From Gymnorhina tibicen (lineage: Eukaryota > Chordata > Aves > Passeriformes > Artamidae), in the NCBI GenBank assembly GCA_013399875.1, contig VXAZ01008127.1, positions 430,456 to 494,455 on the forward strand: a DNA stretch of 64,000 nt, written 5' to 3'. Within the stretch, counting starts at the first letter, position 1, and the number at the start of each line of letters is the position of its first letter. Shown piece after piece: positions 13,129 through 27,000 of the stretch. The translations under genes and the position numbers were made by a program. A model generated the notes under the pieces. That model was given only the letters and a program-made list of their open reading frames with translations. It was not told the DNA's origin and searched no databases.

Positions 13129-14714
13129 TCCTGCACACATGGACACAAAGCAGCCATCAGCTTCTCAGAGCCAGCTCCCTTGAGGGGATGAGCACCCTGC
13201 AAGTCAAGGGTAAACACCAGCTCCCGAGCCCCCTAAGTCAGGCTGCCATCAGCAGACTGGCACTGAGTTCGACACTAATCAGATTAGGATAAATTGCTTT
13301 AATCCGACATTCAGGAGTGAAAAGCCCCCACACCTCCTCTACAGGGGCAGAGCCCAGGGCTTTGAGCAACCCTGACTGCTGCAACTTCACAGCCAAACCA
13401 TGAAGTAATTGCCTTATTCCAGCCAGCAGTTTTATCATCTTAATTGTGGATTAAACAACTGTATTTGTGGGCTCAGGGAAGAAAGGGATTGGGTTTAAAC
13501 AGGCAGAACAAGGGATGCTGCTTGATCTCACAGGCAAAACAGCATGGCTGGGGAATCTGTCCCCAGAATGAAGATGGCAGAAAGTGGAGGGGCCTGAGGC
13601 AGCCAGGCTGAGCAGGGGTGAGGATGCCCTCAGCACCGGAGCACACGGGGGGAAGCAGGGTCAGCAGCACTCATGGTGGTACCTTGGAGATGCCCAGCAA
13701 CACCCATCAGGAAAAGCGGACACCAGAGCCTGCAAACCCAAGCAGAGATGCCCAAAGGAGTGCACATCTTGCTGCAGGGCTGCCTGAACAGCTGCCTCAG
13801 CACCCCTGAGCTTTGCTTCACACACACACAGCGTTCGAAAGCAAGAGCAGCAAAGCCTGGGGTTTGGTGCTTATTAAAGCCTGAAAACACACACACACAC
13901 AGAGTCCTCCTCGTTTCCTCCCTGCAGTCACATCTTTCCACTCCCCCATCACCTGCTTGCAGCAAAGAGCCATAAGCCCGACAGCTCTGGGACCTCTCTC
14001 CCACCATCAAACCCTGCTGCAATCGGTTCAAAGGCTGTTTGAGAGGGCTGCCAGCAGAAAGCAGCAGACTTGCAAACACAGCGACATAAACCTTGCTTCC
14101 TTAGGGGACGGAACAAAAAGAACAGGCAAAGATGAAAGCAGAGAGCGCTGCTGCTTTGTCCTCTGCTACAGTCAGGCACAGCATCAGCCTGGCAACGATG
14201 CCAGAAAATTAAAACATGGATGCTGCAAAAGTGCACCTGGGTATTGTAACTCCACAGGTACCTCATCACAAATGCCCAGAGCAGAGAGGCTGACACGGGA
14301 CAGATTCCTGCTGTTCCCCCAAACCACCACAGAAACAGCCAAACAAACACGGGACAAGCAAAACCAACACATGCTTTTTATCTATAAATGCTCATGCTGC
14401 GGAGCCTGTATCCTCCACAACGCACAGAGGCCCAGCCCTGAAGCAGATCTATCACTGGTAACCAGGCAAAACATTTGGTGAGGATCATCGAGATTTTTGC
14501 CCAAGTAACACCCACAGGACTGGGCTTCAGCTGTTTTGATTTCCCTGGCAGACTGATGTCATTGCCCTGCTCAAACAGGGGCTTGGGTTGCCTTCCTTGC
14601 CGTGAATTTCCTTGCAGAATTAGGAGGTTTATTCCTTCTAAGATAAAGCATGGCGACACATTAAAGATGCCCTCTTTCCTCCTCTCAGATCAGCTCGACA
14701 TCTGTTTCGAAAAT
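13129..14714. other. Unique non-coding stretch with two (CA)n runs
   Basis: Short (CA)n microsatellites lie at 13819-13830 and 13887-13900. Open frames up to 174 codons (13957-14481, plus) carry no recognisable domain and overlap a 133-codon minus-strand frame. Nothing else recognised. Confidence 0.55.
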
Positions 14715-15060
14715 GTTATGAAACACTCTCGGAACCTGCCGCGGAGCTGAGTATTTCGGTGTTTCGCCAAGGCGCGGCTCGGGCGAACTTTCACCTCCAA
14801 GCGAAAGCTCGAGCGTCAGAAGTGAAAACAAACCACTCCGGAGCCTTTCACTGGGACAGACCTCTCGGTGGCGCTGGGCGCAGGGAAACAACTGCAGACG
14901 GTATTGTTGTGGGGGGAAAATATCACCTGCCACCACGTCTCGCCCCGAGCGAGCGTCGGGGTTGCTGTGAGATCGTGTCCTTGCGCTGCTCCGCGGCAAC
15001 ACATCCAGGCTGGGGCAAGGTCGCTCCACGGGAAGCCCCCCACGCAACAACAGGGTTTTT
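14715..15060. promoter_or_regulatory. CpG island, candidate promoter or alternative first exon
   Basis: By hand count about 30 CpG dinucleotides fall in roughly 350 bp of about 58% G+C, an observed/expected ratio near 1, against a CpG-poor background over the preceding and following kilobases. This meets the usual island definition (over 200 bp, over 50% GC, ratio over 0.6). In vertebrates such islands mostly mark promoters, including those of long non-coding RNAs and developmental genes. A short perfect stem occurs within it (CCCCGA/TCGGGG, 14943-14961). I see no TATA box or clear splice donor, so strand and transcript are unknown. Confidence 0.6.
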
Positions 15061-18000
15061 GTTCGTGGTGGTTAATGGTACTGGAATGGGGTGCAGGAAA
15101 AAAAAAGCATACCCAAACGTTTTTTTGCTGCAGATAAAGCAGGCTTCGGTGAGAGGGAGCGCTTTTTCCGTATCCGCTCACAGGAAGAAATTTCAGGTTT
15201 ACAAGGGAGGGGAAAAAAGCAGCAAAAACGTGATGTTCAGTGAAAAATGAGAGAGGGGGTTTTTAACAAAAAAAAATATTTAAAGCTTGGTATATTAATC
15301 ATGAAACAAGGAGAATGCTTGCCATCTTAGTGGTATTTTCTCACACGTAACAACCCGACAGGTTTGGTGTTCCTTGCAAAAGTATCTTTCTCAAAGCCCC
15401 TTGGTGATGCAAGATTTCCACTTCTTCTGTGGAAAGGAGCCTGGAAAGTCTGTTTTAGCCACGTAGAGGTGTTACAACAGAACAGTGATGCCAGCAGAGA
15501 CACAGACACACACTGGAGAGCATAGAGAGGGTGGGGATATCTTGGTGAGGGTCTGGAGAGAGAGCAGAGAAAACTCATGGTCCACAGTGAAAAGCTGAGG
15601 ATACCATGAGGCTCATTCATGATCAAAGCCACTGCAGGCAAGCTCCACTTTGGACTGAGTCTGCTCAAGCCCTCACCTCCGTAACCACTAAGCCATCCTT
15701 CAGATTTCTCTTTTTTATTAATTTTTTTTTTAACTGCCTAACTAGTAATGCCCTGCCCCCATAAAGAAAACCCTAGGAAAAAAAATATTTCACAACCTGT
15801 TAACAGCTAAAGAAACAGCCCAAACCCAGGTGTCCACGAAAGCAGATGACTGTGCTTTTAATTAAGATTCACAATTTCGTTTATTCAAGGTGGTGCACTG
15901 CAATGAATTCATTCACCCACAGGAGTCAGCTCACCCTGGGCTGCCTCCATCCTCCAGCCTCTCTGGGATAATAACGACTCCATTCACACCTCAGTGCCTT
16001 CCACCTCACACCGTCCCACAGCCAGGAGGGTGAAGCCCTGGATGGCCTCGCACGAGCAAAGCGACACCGGAAAACGTTTTTGTGACTTCAACATCGTCCC
16101 TAAATTTGAGTCTCTGGGAAACTTTGCTCAGCACAGAAGTGTGAGAAATACCAAACTGCCCCCAAAGGAGCTTAATGTGGGATTACAATTCCTCCAGCAG
16201 TCCCCATCTGCATCTCTGAAATGAGGAGGCACCCAGGGCACATCCCTTGGGCCAGCAGCACACATGAAAACAATGGAAAAACTGAAAAAGTGCCCCTCTC
16301 TCTCAGTCACCCTCACTGGGGAGCCATTAAGTGCCTCCTGCTATTGCTTTTTTTAATTTGTGGGCGATTTTAAGAGCCACAGAAGGAGATGGCTGGACAA
16401 AGGCACCTCCTCAACACCACCTCAGCCCTCGCTCTGGCATCTCCACGCAAACACCCTGCCTCTCCCGAGCCTCATGGGGTCCTTACGTGGCTCTGGGAGA
16501 AAAAATCCCTTCAGATGAGCCCAGAAGCAGAGACAAACAACTGCTGACATAGGACAGATGCTAAACAAGAAAATAGGGAGCAAAAGGGTTAACGGGCTTA
16601 GATACACTCTTAAACTGAGGAGCTCCGAACACTGTCTGCAAATCCAACCTATCAGTTACTGAGAGCAGGGGCTCCTCAGCCCCTCTGAGTCCTTTCCAGG
16701 ACTCAAACAACATGATTAACTTGAAGCACATTGACCTCTGCAGTCGTGTGTCACTACCTTTACAGGGATGGGTATCTCCTCCTTAATGTGGTGCTCTTGC
16801 AGCCATATGGCCTAATGATACACTGCAGGGAGCAGCTCTGCAGGAGGGTTTGCAGGCACTGAAAGCTTGTCTGTGTTTCCCAGCTGTGTCAGGTGGACAA
16901 ATAAACCATTACCTGCGCCTCCAGCCTGAGCTTGGCCTGGCCAGTGAGTCGGGAGCTAGCCTGGCTGCTCCTCCATCTACTCCCTGTAGTGGCTGGAAAG
17001 CATCTTTGTGTGCAGTGGCATTCGTACAGAAGGAAAGGGTTTCAAATAAAAAGATAACACTAGACCCTTCTAAACTTAGCCAAAACCCCAAAGAGAGTCT
17101 GAGTATGAAGTGTCCAGACAAGCTTTGGAAAACCAGCACTTACAGGAGCACGTTTCACAGGCATTATCCTATTAGGAGTGAGAGCTCCTAGAGCTTAAAC
17201 ACACGAGTAACAGCCTGACTTAAAACTCCCTATGTAAGGCTGTGACAGACCCCAAAGCTCCCCCGAGCTCAGGTGAGAGTGTGATCTGTAGTACCCAACA
17301 GGTTTGAGCTGCGTTTCCATATCAGAGCAGAAGTCAGTCTGGTGGTGATGTACTGCTCCATCTGCAGTATTGGCCATGATCAAATGTTGGAAGGCAGCTT
17401 AAAGAGTTCCTGAAACGCCTCCTGTCTGCCATCAACCTGGAAATCTCTCAATTTCCAACCAGAGAGAAAGACAACTGCCAGCCCCAAGACTGTGGGCAAA
17501 TCCTGAGGGAAAGAGCTCCTTGTGGGACACGGGAGCCTGCGTCAGCACAGCAAAGGTGGTGAACCCTCTTCCTCAGGACAGCCAGCACCATGGCACCAAG
17601 GTTATATTGCACTTTTTCACAACAAACATGCTTAGACAGAGAGGAGAGAGAGGAAAAAAACCTCTGTGCCTGAGCCTGCTGCAGGTGTGATTTGTGCCTT
17701 GGACGCCAAGCAACAGGCACAGGGTGTTATGTAGCCAAGGCAAACAAGACACAGCAAGGCCCAGTTTTGGCCCCCTCAGGATCCATAAAGTGGCCTCTGG
17801 GAGCTGTGGGGGGCACGTTATTCCTAATTGTGTCTTGTTTAACTTGGCTCTTTAAACAGCAAAGCTTTTGCTGTCTTGGCCAGAGTCCTCAATCTCACAC
17901 CTTGGTGGGGCTTACCTCTTCCCTTGGATTGGTAAATTAAAGAAATCCCTTGTGTTGACACATGCTAAATGTTTTTGATCAAAGCTCACTAATTTTTATA

Positions 18001-21000
18001 AGAAGTAGTTAGGATGACATGCTGAGAACCTCTCCAAAGCATAGGGAGAATTCTTCACACAGAGGACAGGATCCTCCCTTCCATACTCCAGTTTCACTGA
18101 TTGCCATCACCTTTGTCTGGATTTTCCCCTCCTAACCAGCAGCAAACAGAGACTGATGCCCAGCAGAGGCGATGAGCATCCCTCTGCACACACAGGTATC
18201 AATCCAAGCACCCTCATTCCTCACTGACACACAAAGTGAGCTAAGGAGAGCCCTTTTGAGGAAGAAACACCAAAACCTTTGATTTGTGCTAGGCCAGCGA
18301 CATCCTTGACCTACAAGAAGTGACCAGCTGGTACTTTTCACACAGGAATAACATTGCACCAAACACACTCTGGAATGGTAGGACCAGAGCCCACTCTCTT
18401 GATTCCAAGAGGGCAACTCCCCGTTTTTGCTGTTGTTGGCCACCAACCACGCCAAGAAGCCCAGGGATGCTGAAGCCTCTGGACCAGGCAGCCTCCACAG
18501 CAGCCTGGAAGCTCTGTGAAAGTACTTGAAGCCCCTGGCACTGGGTATCTTCCAGACCAATCTTTCCCTCTGTTTTCCCTCCACATTTCTTATTTTGGCC
18601 CAGTGGGGAGCACAAGTGTGTTTGCTCAAACTGAACGGATCCAAGCTCGGAAAATGGAGGATGAGGTGTGACACTGTCAGGCTTCCAAAGTCTGATGGAT
18701 TCATTAGCCTAGGGCAGAGATGAAGAAACCTGAGGCAGAAAAGACAAAACATTTCAGTCCTTCCTCCTGCAGACTTAATGAAAGCAACATGACATTCAAA
18801 GAGAAGTTCACTTCATGGCAAGCCCCAGGCCGGGCAGCACGGCTCCTGCTGGCCCACTCAGCTCTGCCTGGTGCAGGAAGGGCTCAGGCGACACCGCCCT
18901 GCCCTGCTGGGCTGGCTGCAAAGCTCAAAAGCAGCCAGGGCCTGGAGGGATGCCTTAACATCACACCTCATCCATGTTTTAGCCTATTAGTGACAAGGTC
19001 TAAGAGGTGTAATGGTCTCGGGGGTGACTGCTCCCATTCTCCCAGCCTCTGTGGCCTTATTCCCCCTCTCACCTGCAGGTTACCCAGCCAGGAGAGCTTA
19101 CCCAGGAGAGCTCCTTCAGCCATCCCTCTACTCCTTCTGCAGGAGCCAACCCTCCCAGACTTCTACAAGTCACCTCTGCTGTTGTACCTGTAACACCTGC
19201 CTGCTTTAGAAGACAGGAGTTGGGGGTACAGCAAAAGAAACCATCCCCTTCTTGGTCAGTGGTGTGCTGCACACAGAGGCAGTGCAAAAATACACTGGTT
19301 TTCCCTGAAATAGGAAATAAGCTCACCGCAAAACCCATCAGTTCCTTAATGCATTGCAGGTTCGTCTCTGATCTGCTCAAAATTTTCTCAGCCCTGCCAA
19401 CTCCCAAGCATCTTCCTCTGGTGTGTATGTCTTGGATTATCTTTCCACAGGGGAGTTCACTGGTTTTTTTCTAGTTTGCACCTCCTTTCCTTATTTCTGT
19501 TCTGTATTTCCCACACTTTCTGATCAGTCAATACACTGAACACAAGAAATGGAAACTGGATAAATCAGCATCACACCTTGTCCAATTACCTCCCATTATA
19601 ACCACATCCAGATGCTACACTTAGAAGCTGCAAGGAATTCCACTGGGGGTGGTTATAAAATTTAAAGCATATCTATTCCGTCCCTCTGTTATCAAGTGGC
19701 AATGTTTCCCCTTTTAGCATCAAATCCATGTATAATTTGCAATACACCCAGCCCTCACCCCAAAATAGCAGGGAAAATGCAGAGTTGGGCATTTCCAGCA
19801 CCTACAGACCAGACCACACCTTACACAAAGCCAAGTCCAAAAGACGAGGAAATCTGTGGCATGAGAGAACACAAGATCTTGTCCACATAAAATAACCCCG
19901 TTCCTAATCTTTTACAGCATCCAGATTTCTCTAGACCTGCTTCCACTGGGATTTTTTTCCTTCTCTGAAAGCTTGCAGGCAGAACTGCACCAGGATTCCC
20001 ATATCACCATGTCCCATGATATTAGTGCTTCCTGATGGCTGCTGGTGAGAGCCTGCATACGGCACTTCTGATTATATCAGTGTCTTGAAGGCATCTGTGA
20101 TTGATTTACACAGACAGTTCCTTCACTTCTGTCACTGACAGCCAGCGAGGCTCAAATTCACAGCAAAAATTCCTGATCTTAATCCATAAATTCATCACCT
20201 TGCATTTATATGTCAAACCACTTCTCTTGCTCCCCCTCTCCGATCCTCCTCCCCTGCTGATGCCTCCCCACAGTCCATCATCAGCAACAACTTCACTAAT
20301 GGAAATATTTAATAAAATCAGCCATAAAACCCACTTCACGAGACTCCACCTCACAACATATTTAGTCCTGACAACTCTGCTATCAACAAAATCCATCACA
20401 TGTCCTTTAAGCGGCTCCCTGTAGGCTAACTTTTAAAATCTTACTTTAATCCTTTTTTTCTCTGACTAAACTAGTAATTTCCCTCGTGGCACAACAACAA
20501 ATACTTGGGCAACCACGAATAAGATCCCTGGCTTTTTCCTAGATAAAGATAGTGCCGTTTACAGAGGTGTCATAATTGACCAATCTGATGCTCCTAAACT
20601 GAACCTGGATGCCATCCCACTTTCCAATCCCCCGTGTCTTTAATAATCTTTTCTCCAATATTCATTGCAAAGCTTTCCCTTCTATTCGGGTCAAACCCAA
20701 AGGCCTACAGTTATTCACTACCACTAAGTCTTTTGTTACAGTCACTATAAAAACACAATTAAAGCTGGATTACGGCATGCTTATGCAGAACAGTATGTTA
20801 ATCCACAAATGGTCCTGTGGAAGCCACGTTTGGAGTCAAATCCTAGCTGGTGCAAATAAGAAAACTGGAATTGCGCCCAGAGGAGATTAATACAGGAGCA
20901 CCTCGCTAATTCACACTGAAGGCGAGGAAACCACACTGAATATTTCCGACTGAAAGGAGTAAGAGAAGTACAAATAAATGCATCACAAAATGCTCTCCTT

Positions 21001-24000
21001 TCCAGTTTCAAGTAGCAATCTCTGAGCGAACATCGTGGGGCACTGCAATGAGAGGAGCACGCTATATATAGCTAATGAAACCTTGCTAACATTAGACATG
21101 GCTACAGCATCTGTTACTAAATCTTTGCTGAGGAGTGTTACACAGACCAGCAGTTTCTAGAGAGCTCATAAGAAAAGCAATGTACTGAAATGAAGCTTTG
21201 TCAGCTCCTGTTGTACGTAAACACAACATTAAACTGAGGCTTGATATTTACTGCTGTGTCATCTCCACAGGCAATTATCATCAGCGCCTGAGGTGAGCCT
21301 CAGGTGATGCTAAACCCTAGAGCACCAGCGATTTCACTGACTGTCCTTTTCACTCTTCAGAAAATTTTCAATCAACCCGAAGGAAATTATGTACCCGAGG
21401 TACAGCTGCGAGGCTCAGACCTGCTCTCATGAGCTCAATCTGCATCCACAGGATGGCCTGTTCAAGGAAATTTTCACCCAAAATAAAAAACCTCTTCAAC
21501 ATCTTCCACACGCTGAGCATCGATTCCAGAGACCCGTCCTGCAGGAGCCCCTTGCCACACTTGCCCCCTAGGCTCACTGCCCCTGGCCAACAGCAAAGCT
21601 GTGCAGGTGCAGCAGAACCTTATACGAGGGAAGCAAGAAATTCAAAGCCACAGGTAGGTTGTGAACCCACTCAGGCACGAAGACAGCAGTGGTATTCACT
21701 TAAACGCAGGAAGCCCACAGCAAAATATCTAGTCCCTGACAATACCTCCTGGATACCTATCTTTCACCATCATGGTGTTAAGCAATAACAGTCAATAACT
21801 CCCTGGCATCTTGGAGAATACTCATCTGCACCTCGCTTTCTAGCGAGTTATAAAATTTCTGCCTCACAGGACCCCGGACATTTTTTGTGCCAGTTCTCCC
21901 TTCAATTTCACACTTAATTAAGTCCCCGGATCAAGTCTCAGGATGGATTGCTCACTAGACCAGCAGCCAGAATTGATGTCGTGTCTAACTGATGGGGCCT
22001 GAAGACAAAAAAAAAAAAGAGAGAGCAGGAGTGATAACAAGAGAGAGAGAGGGAGAACAGGGAAAGCTGCTTTTATTTCAGGGTTAAAAGCCTAATCTTC
22101 TACTAAAATTGTATCACATGAGAGGGAAAGAGTCTCTTACCCATATGATACTGCTGACCCAGGCTTGGTTTAGAAGCTGTAATATTCCAAGAGGAAATTA
22201 TGTCGGCGAGTAAGTATCCTTCCTTAGAGACAACTAAAAGGAAACAGAACTCAGGGAGAAGACAGCATGGGATGGAAAAGGGGGCTGACCTCTGTGGAGC
22301 AGACACGCTGAGCCTCTGATGAGGAGCAGTGTGCAACCAGACAGCGGTAATGGGAAAGCCTACCAGGGCTCAATGTGATGAAGTGCTCAAAAGCTTGGGT
22401 GTTTCCTCTGAACCCTCTCCAAACTCCCCCAGTTCAGGCCGAAAACCTCATGAGCTAAACCTTTCTCAGGAGATTTCTGGAAGTTCCTGTTCTTTTTGGA
22501 AGTATCACGGGAGGGCTTAGTTTTATTGCTGCAGTTTGGCATCGCAGTTTCCAGCATGGTCAAACCCAGGAAGGCCGAAGGCAGTGAAGAAGCAGAGCTG
22601 ACATTTTCTGAGCGCTGTGAAAGGCTGAATCCGGGTCATAAGCCTGAGTGTTTCAGGCCAGTCTTATTCTGGGCACACACAAGCAGTTCTCCGTGATAAG
22701 CAGACTGCATCCTCTCTTTGGAACAATTCAGACAAATAGTAAGGCATCTTCCAATGCATCCCAAAGACCCTGGTAGGCTGTTGATGGATAAGGAAGCAAG
22801 AGAGGACTGTAGGGGTTTCCAGAGTTCTTTGCTGGTCCTATATACAATATTGTACCTATGCACTGCTGACTGGAACCAGGCTTGAAAACCAGGCCATTGA
22901 TCATATCCAAGTTTACTGAACAAATTACCACAACAGCTGACTGAAGAAGTTCCTCCACGAACAACTCACAGCTCCTTTCTCCAATTCATTTATTGGCTCA
23001 GCTCCCCCCAAACACACTAGATAACCTGGATGTGCTAACACATGCTGGGTACTGCAAACGCTACCCGCCATCCATCACTCATCACCTGCTTTTTCTTCAC
23101 ATTTTCTTCATCTATTGAAATGTCACAGGAGCGAATTTAGAGTTCTTTGGCACAAACCTTTTGCTGATTGGAGCACATTCCTGGCCTCAAAGTAAGGCTA
23201 CAGACTCTGGTACTAACCACCTGTCCAGAAAAGTGAAAAAGTCTTACTCATTAAAAGTAATTAGGTGGATTTAAGCTGGCCACTTGCCCCAGAGCTATAA
23301 AGGGGCTTTCAGTTTGGTATTTCTGAATTAACAAGCAGAGAAAGAGAGGACAGATTAGAAACAGTTAATGATAAATGTGGCCCTTCAAACAGGTTTTGCT
23401 ATCGAGCCTCTGCAGAAGCATCTTTACTATCTGGTCCCATTTTTAGGCACACAGAGAGGTGGTATCTCAGCATCAGAAAGGTTAAGCCATGACCTTATCA
23501 ACGTGCCCACCATGAGATACACCTTCCATCCTGTAACTCCCTGGCACCCAGAAATCTACAAGTGCCAAGGCTGAGCAGATTTCCAATACAGGAATGCTGT
23601 GAAGTGTTAATAGCAAAGTATCTAAATTCAACCCCAAAAAAATCACAGTATCTGGAGGGGGGTTGGAAAAAACCATGAAAACTCGCCCAGGATTACTTCA
23701 GGAGTTACAGGTTCGTTTTCGTGGTTTTGAAGCAAATACAGTGACAAAGAACATTTAATGCCTCAAGCAAGTTTATCAGAATCCACTTGTTCAATGCAAA
23801 TTCTATTAATTCCAGGGAACCTTACTCCGCTCTTCCCTAAGCCAAAGTGAAAGATGGGATGGACTGAAGTGGCCAGAATGGTGTGGGTGCTCAGGGTTAT
23901 CCAGATCTGCCCCCAGCTGTAGAAGATCAACATTTCTCGCAGTTCCCATATGAAGACAACTGGTCCCATGTGAATCCCCAGCACAGATTACACCCGGGTA

Positions 24001-27000
24001 ACGATTCCAGCACCAAGGAACCCTCCTCACACCCAGCATCCGGGAGAAGTTCTCCCGTCCCAGCAACACGAGCTGAAGAGCACAACATGAACTGCACACA
24101 GACCCTCACTTAACACCACAGAATTTTGACTGGAAACTGCAGATAAACCCAATAACTCACCACCAGGACACTACAGCTCTGTGCAGGATGGCCTCACATC
24201 ACCACGCTTTTGGGGACAAACGGACATCAATTAGTGCCACACGGGCCAGATCCCCTGAAGCTACAGCAAGAATTTGTTGCTGCCTGAGATTTCCCTACAA
24301 CATCCTGCACTTTGTTCGCACTCACACACACAGGAAGCTGTGTGCTTATTTTTGTATTTGCTTGCCTGTTTATGGAGGAAAGGGGAAGCTTCTCTGCAAG
24401 CTGTCGCCTTTGTCCTGACATTTGGATTTTGTGAAAGCAATTTTGGATTGAGCCTTGAACAATGACTCTCTCCGTTCTGCTTGTTCTTTTGTCTCCTTGG
24501 ACACACTGGCAAATTTGCTTCAAGCTAAAGCAGGAATTTATCAGGGTGTGAAGGGAGCAGTTAGCGCAGTGAGACAGCTGGAGATGGAAAGCAGGCGGTG
24601 TGTCACAGTTTTTAATTGTCCCTGCTGTCAGAAAACAAACTGAGTACAGTAGCTCATACTATTTCCTGCACAAAATCCTAATCATGGCCTGCAGGGGATC
24701 CATCCACTGGCAAAGCAAAGACTTTCTGAAATTCTATGTTAGATGGAAAGTAAGCATCCACAAGGTTCTGTCTTGTCCCACCTGCCTGCACAGAAAGCTC
24801 TCACTCAGCCACTCTGCCCTTTGCTCCTATCAGGGATTCACACCTCATACCAACCTGCCTTCAGAAAAGGAACATTTTTAAGACCCCAAATACGCTTTTT
24901 GTCTGTTTTTAGACTGTTTTCTTCTGCTGACCAGAAGATAAGAGCAGCTACTTCACACTCTAATTTGTACTTCACATTTTCAATGTAAATTACCACAAGG
25001 ACACCTAAGTACATCCTCGGGTACCTCTCTCACCCTCTCTCCTTACAAACCTAAATTTAACAACATGTGAACAAGTCTTTTCACATTTTCTGAAAAACTT
25101 GGACCCAGTGCAGGAACCTAAACACCATAGGGACAAGATTGCCCCAGCTGTGGGAGAGATGGGCTTTAATCCTCTCCGGTGCAGAAATGGATGGAACAGA
25201 CCTCCCCAAATTCCACAGACACAGGGGGAAAAGGAAATGGGCCTCGACAGGTAGCACTGGAGGCAGAAATCTCTGCTGAGCCTAAACCTGAGCAGATTAC
25301 AGGGGTCACACTGGGTATATTATTCCAGTTGGTATTTTGAGAACTGAAAATCCGAGAAGAGCAAAGTAAACCCACAAGAATCAATCACAGCCATAAATCC
25401 AAGTATTTGAACTTATAACCAGCCTTTTTTTTGTGTTCACAAATCAAGCAGGGAGAAGCAAAATCTTTGAAGATTTTCAGAGAAAATGTTATTATGAGTT
25501 AAAAAAAATACAGAGCAAATTTCGTGGCTAGAGTTGAACTTTTTGGACATAGACTGCATGCGAATGAAGGGAGCAACTTTACAGTTTTCATTATTTCACT
25601 CTGCCTGTCATTTCCTCTGTACATCCTCTCTCTCCAAGCTTCTGACACATCTATATATGTCACAGTCGTTAAGTATTTGGCCACCACCTCCCAGGGGAGA
25701 GGGCAGTGCCACACCCTGCAGGAATTACAGGAGTGGACTGAGGTCCACAAAGCTCTGGGGGCATGGGAGACTCTTTCCCTGGGCCAGTGATCCCACAAGA
25801 TCCCACAGCGTGAGACCCACGGGGAGATGCTCATCCTTGAGTTCCTGGTGAGGCGCCGCCTGTTCTCCACCGAGAGCCTCCTTCCCTGCTGATGGCAATA
25901 AAGCTAACAAGGAAATTGATTCCATATTTCAAAATATGTTCACTTCAGTCAGGCTTGCTCCCCAGCAAGAAAAGACAACATCCTGAGGTTTGCTCCAACA
26001 CCTTGAGAGAAGTGATTCAATTCCCTGTATTTTCATGCCAATAGACTTTTTTGCTTCAAAACTTTTAATCTATTTAAAAGGTCACTTTTATTTTAAAAGA
26101 TTCTACACAAAAGGTTTCAGAGCACCTTTGGCACTGGATTACATCATGTTTCCTCTGACACCTGAGTCACAAAATGCTCAGAGCAGGACTTCCAAGGCTT
26201 CCTTTTATTTTGTGTTCCCATGAATTCTACTCCCACCACGATCAATAGGATTATTGCCACAGGATTCAACAGGAGAAGGGATGGCAAATGCTGAACACAT
26301 TTGAAGGCCCTGACCTCAAAAGTCAACATTTTGCAGTCAAGAAAACAGCACTTTGGTTGTCAATGAATATGTCAAACAAGAGGCCCATTATGAACAAAGC
26401 AGGCTGGTAAATGAGCCCAAAAGAAGAAAAAAAAATAATAATACCATAATGTAACATGCTCCCTACAGCCTATGGCAGCTCACTGTGATGGATTTGAGGT
26501 GGTTTAAGGTGCTGGTTCAGTGAATCGAGAATTAAAGCAGGATCACTGAATATCTCCAGAAGAAGGATGTAAAGGATGCCCTAAGGCTGCCTTACTGTCC
26601 TGCCTGTAACCCAAAACAGGACCAGTTCTGCCCATGCCTTTCCTGCTTCGTGTTTTCCAAGCAGCTATAAACCAATTTCACTTCTTCCATTCTTCTCCCA
26701 AACTCCTCCAGAGCTCTGCTACCTCCATGGCTGGACACTCCTCTCCAACACCTACCACTTACAGCCCCTCCTGTAAAGCAGACCTGGGGCAACACAGTCC
26801 AGAAGTTCTCCTAATCCTCTTCCCAACAGCTTTTGCACTCACAAAGTCTTTTTCTCCTGTCTCCTCTGTCTTCTCACTCTAAATTAAAACACCGGAATTT
26901 CTCCTCTTTTATAGGTTCTCACTTTCCCAGGTCTGTAAGTACCCACCTGCAGACTCTTCTGGAGGATCAGCCTTTCCCGAATCCTTGACTCAACCCCTTG

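Noticed and set aside
12666..13292. 208-codon plus-strand frame with an Ile-rich segment
   Set aside because: The Ile run is the translated ATT microsatellite, so the frame is incidental.
18705..18750. MIR-like 'gatgaagaaacctgaggcag'
   Set aside because: Short single-word similarity without supporting flanks.
20101..20424. Possible nuclear copy of mitochondrial DNA (C/T/A-rich 107-codon frame)
   Set aside because: I could not match it to any mitochondrial gene. The composition alone is not evidence.
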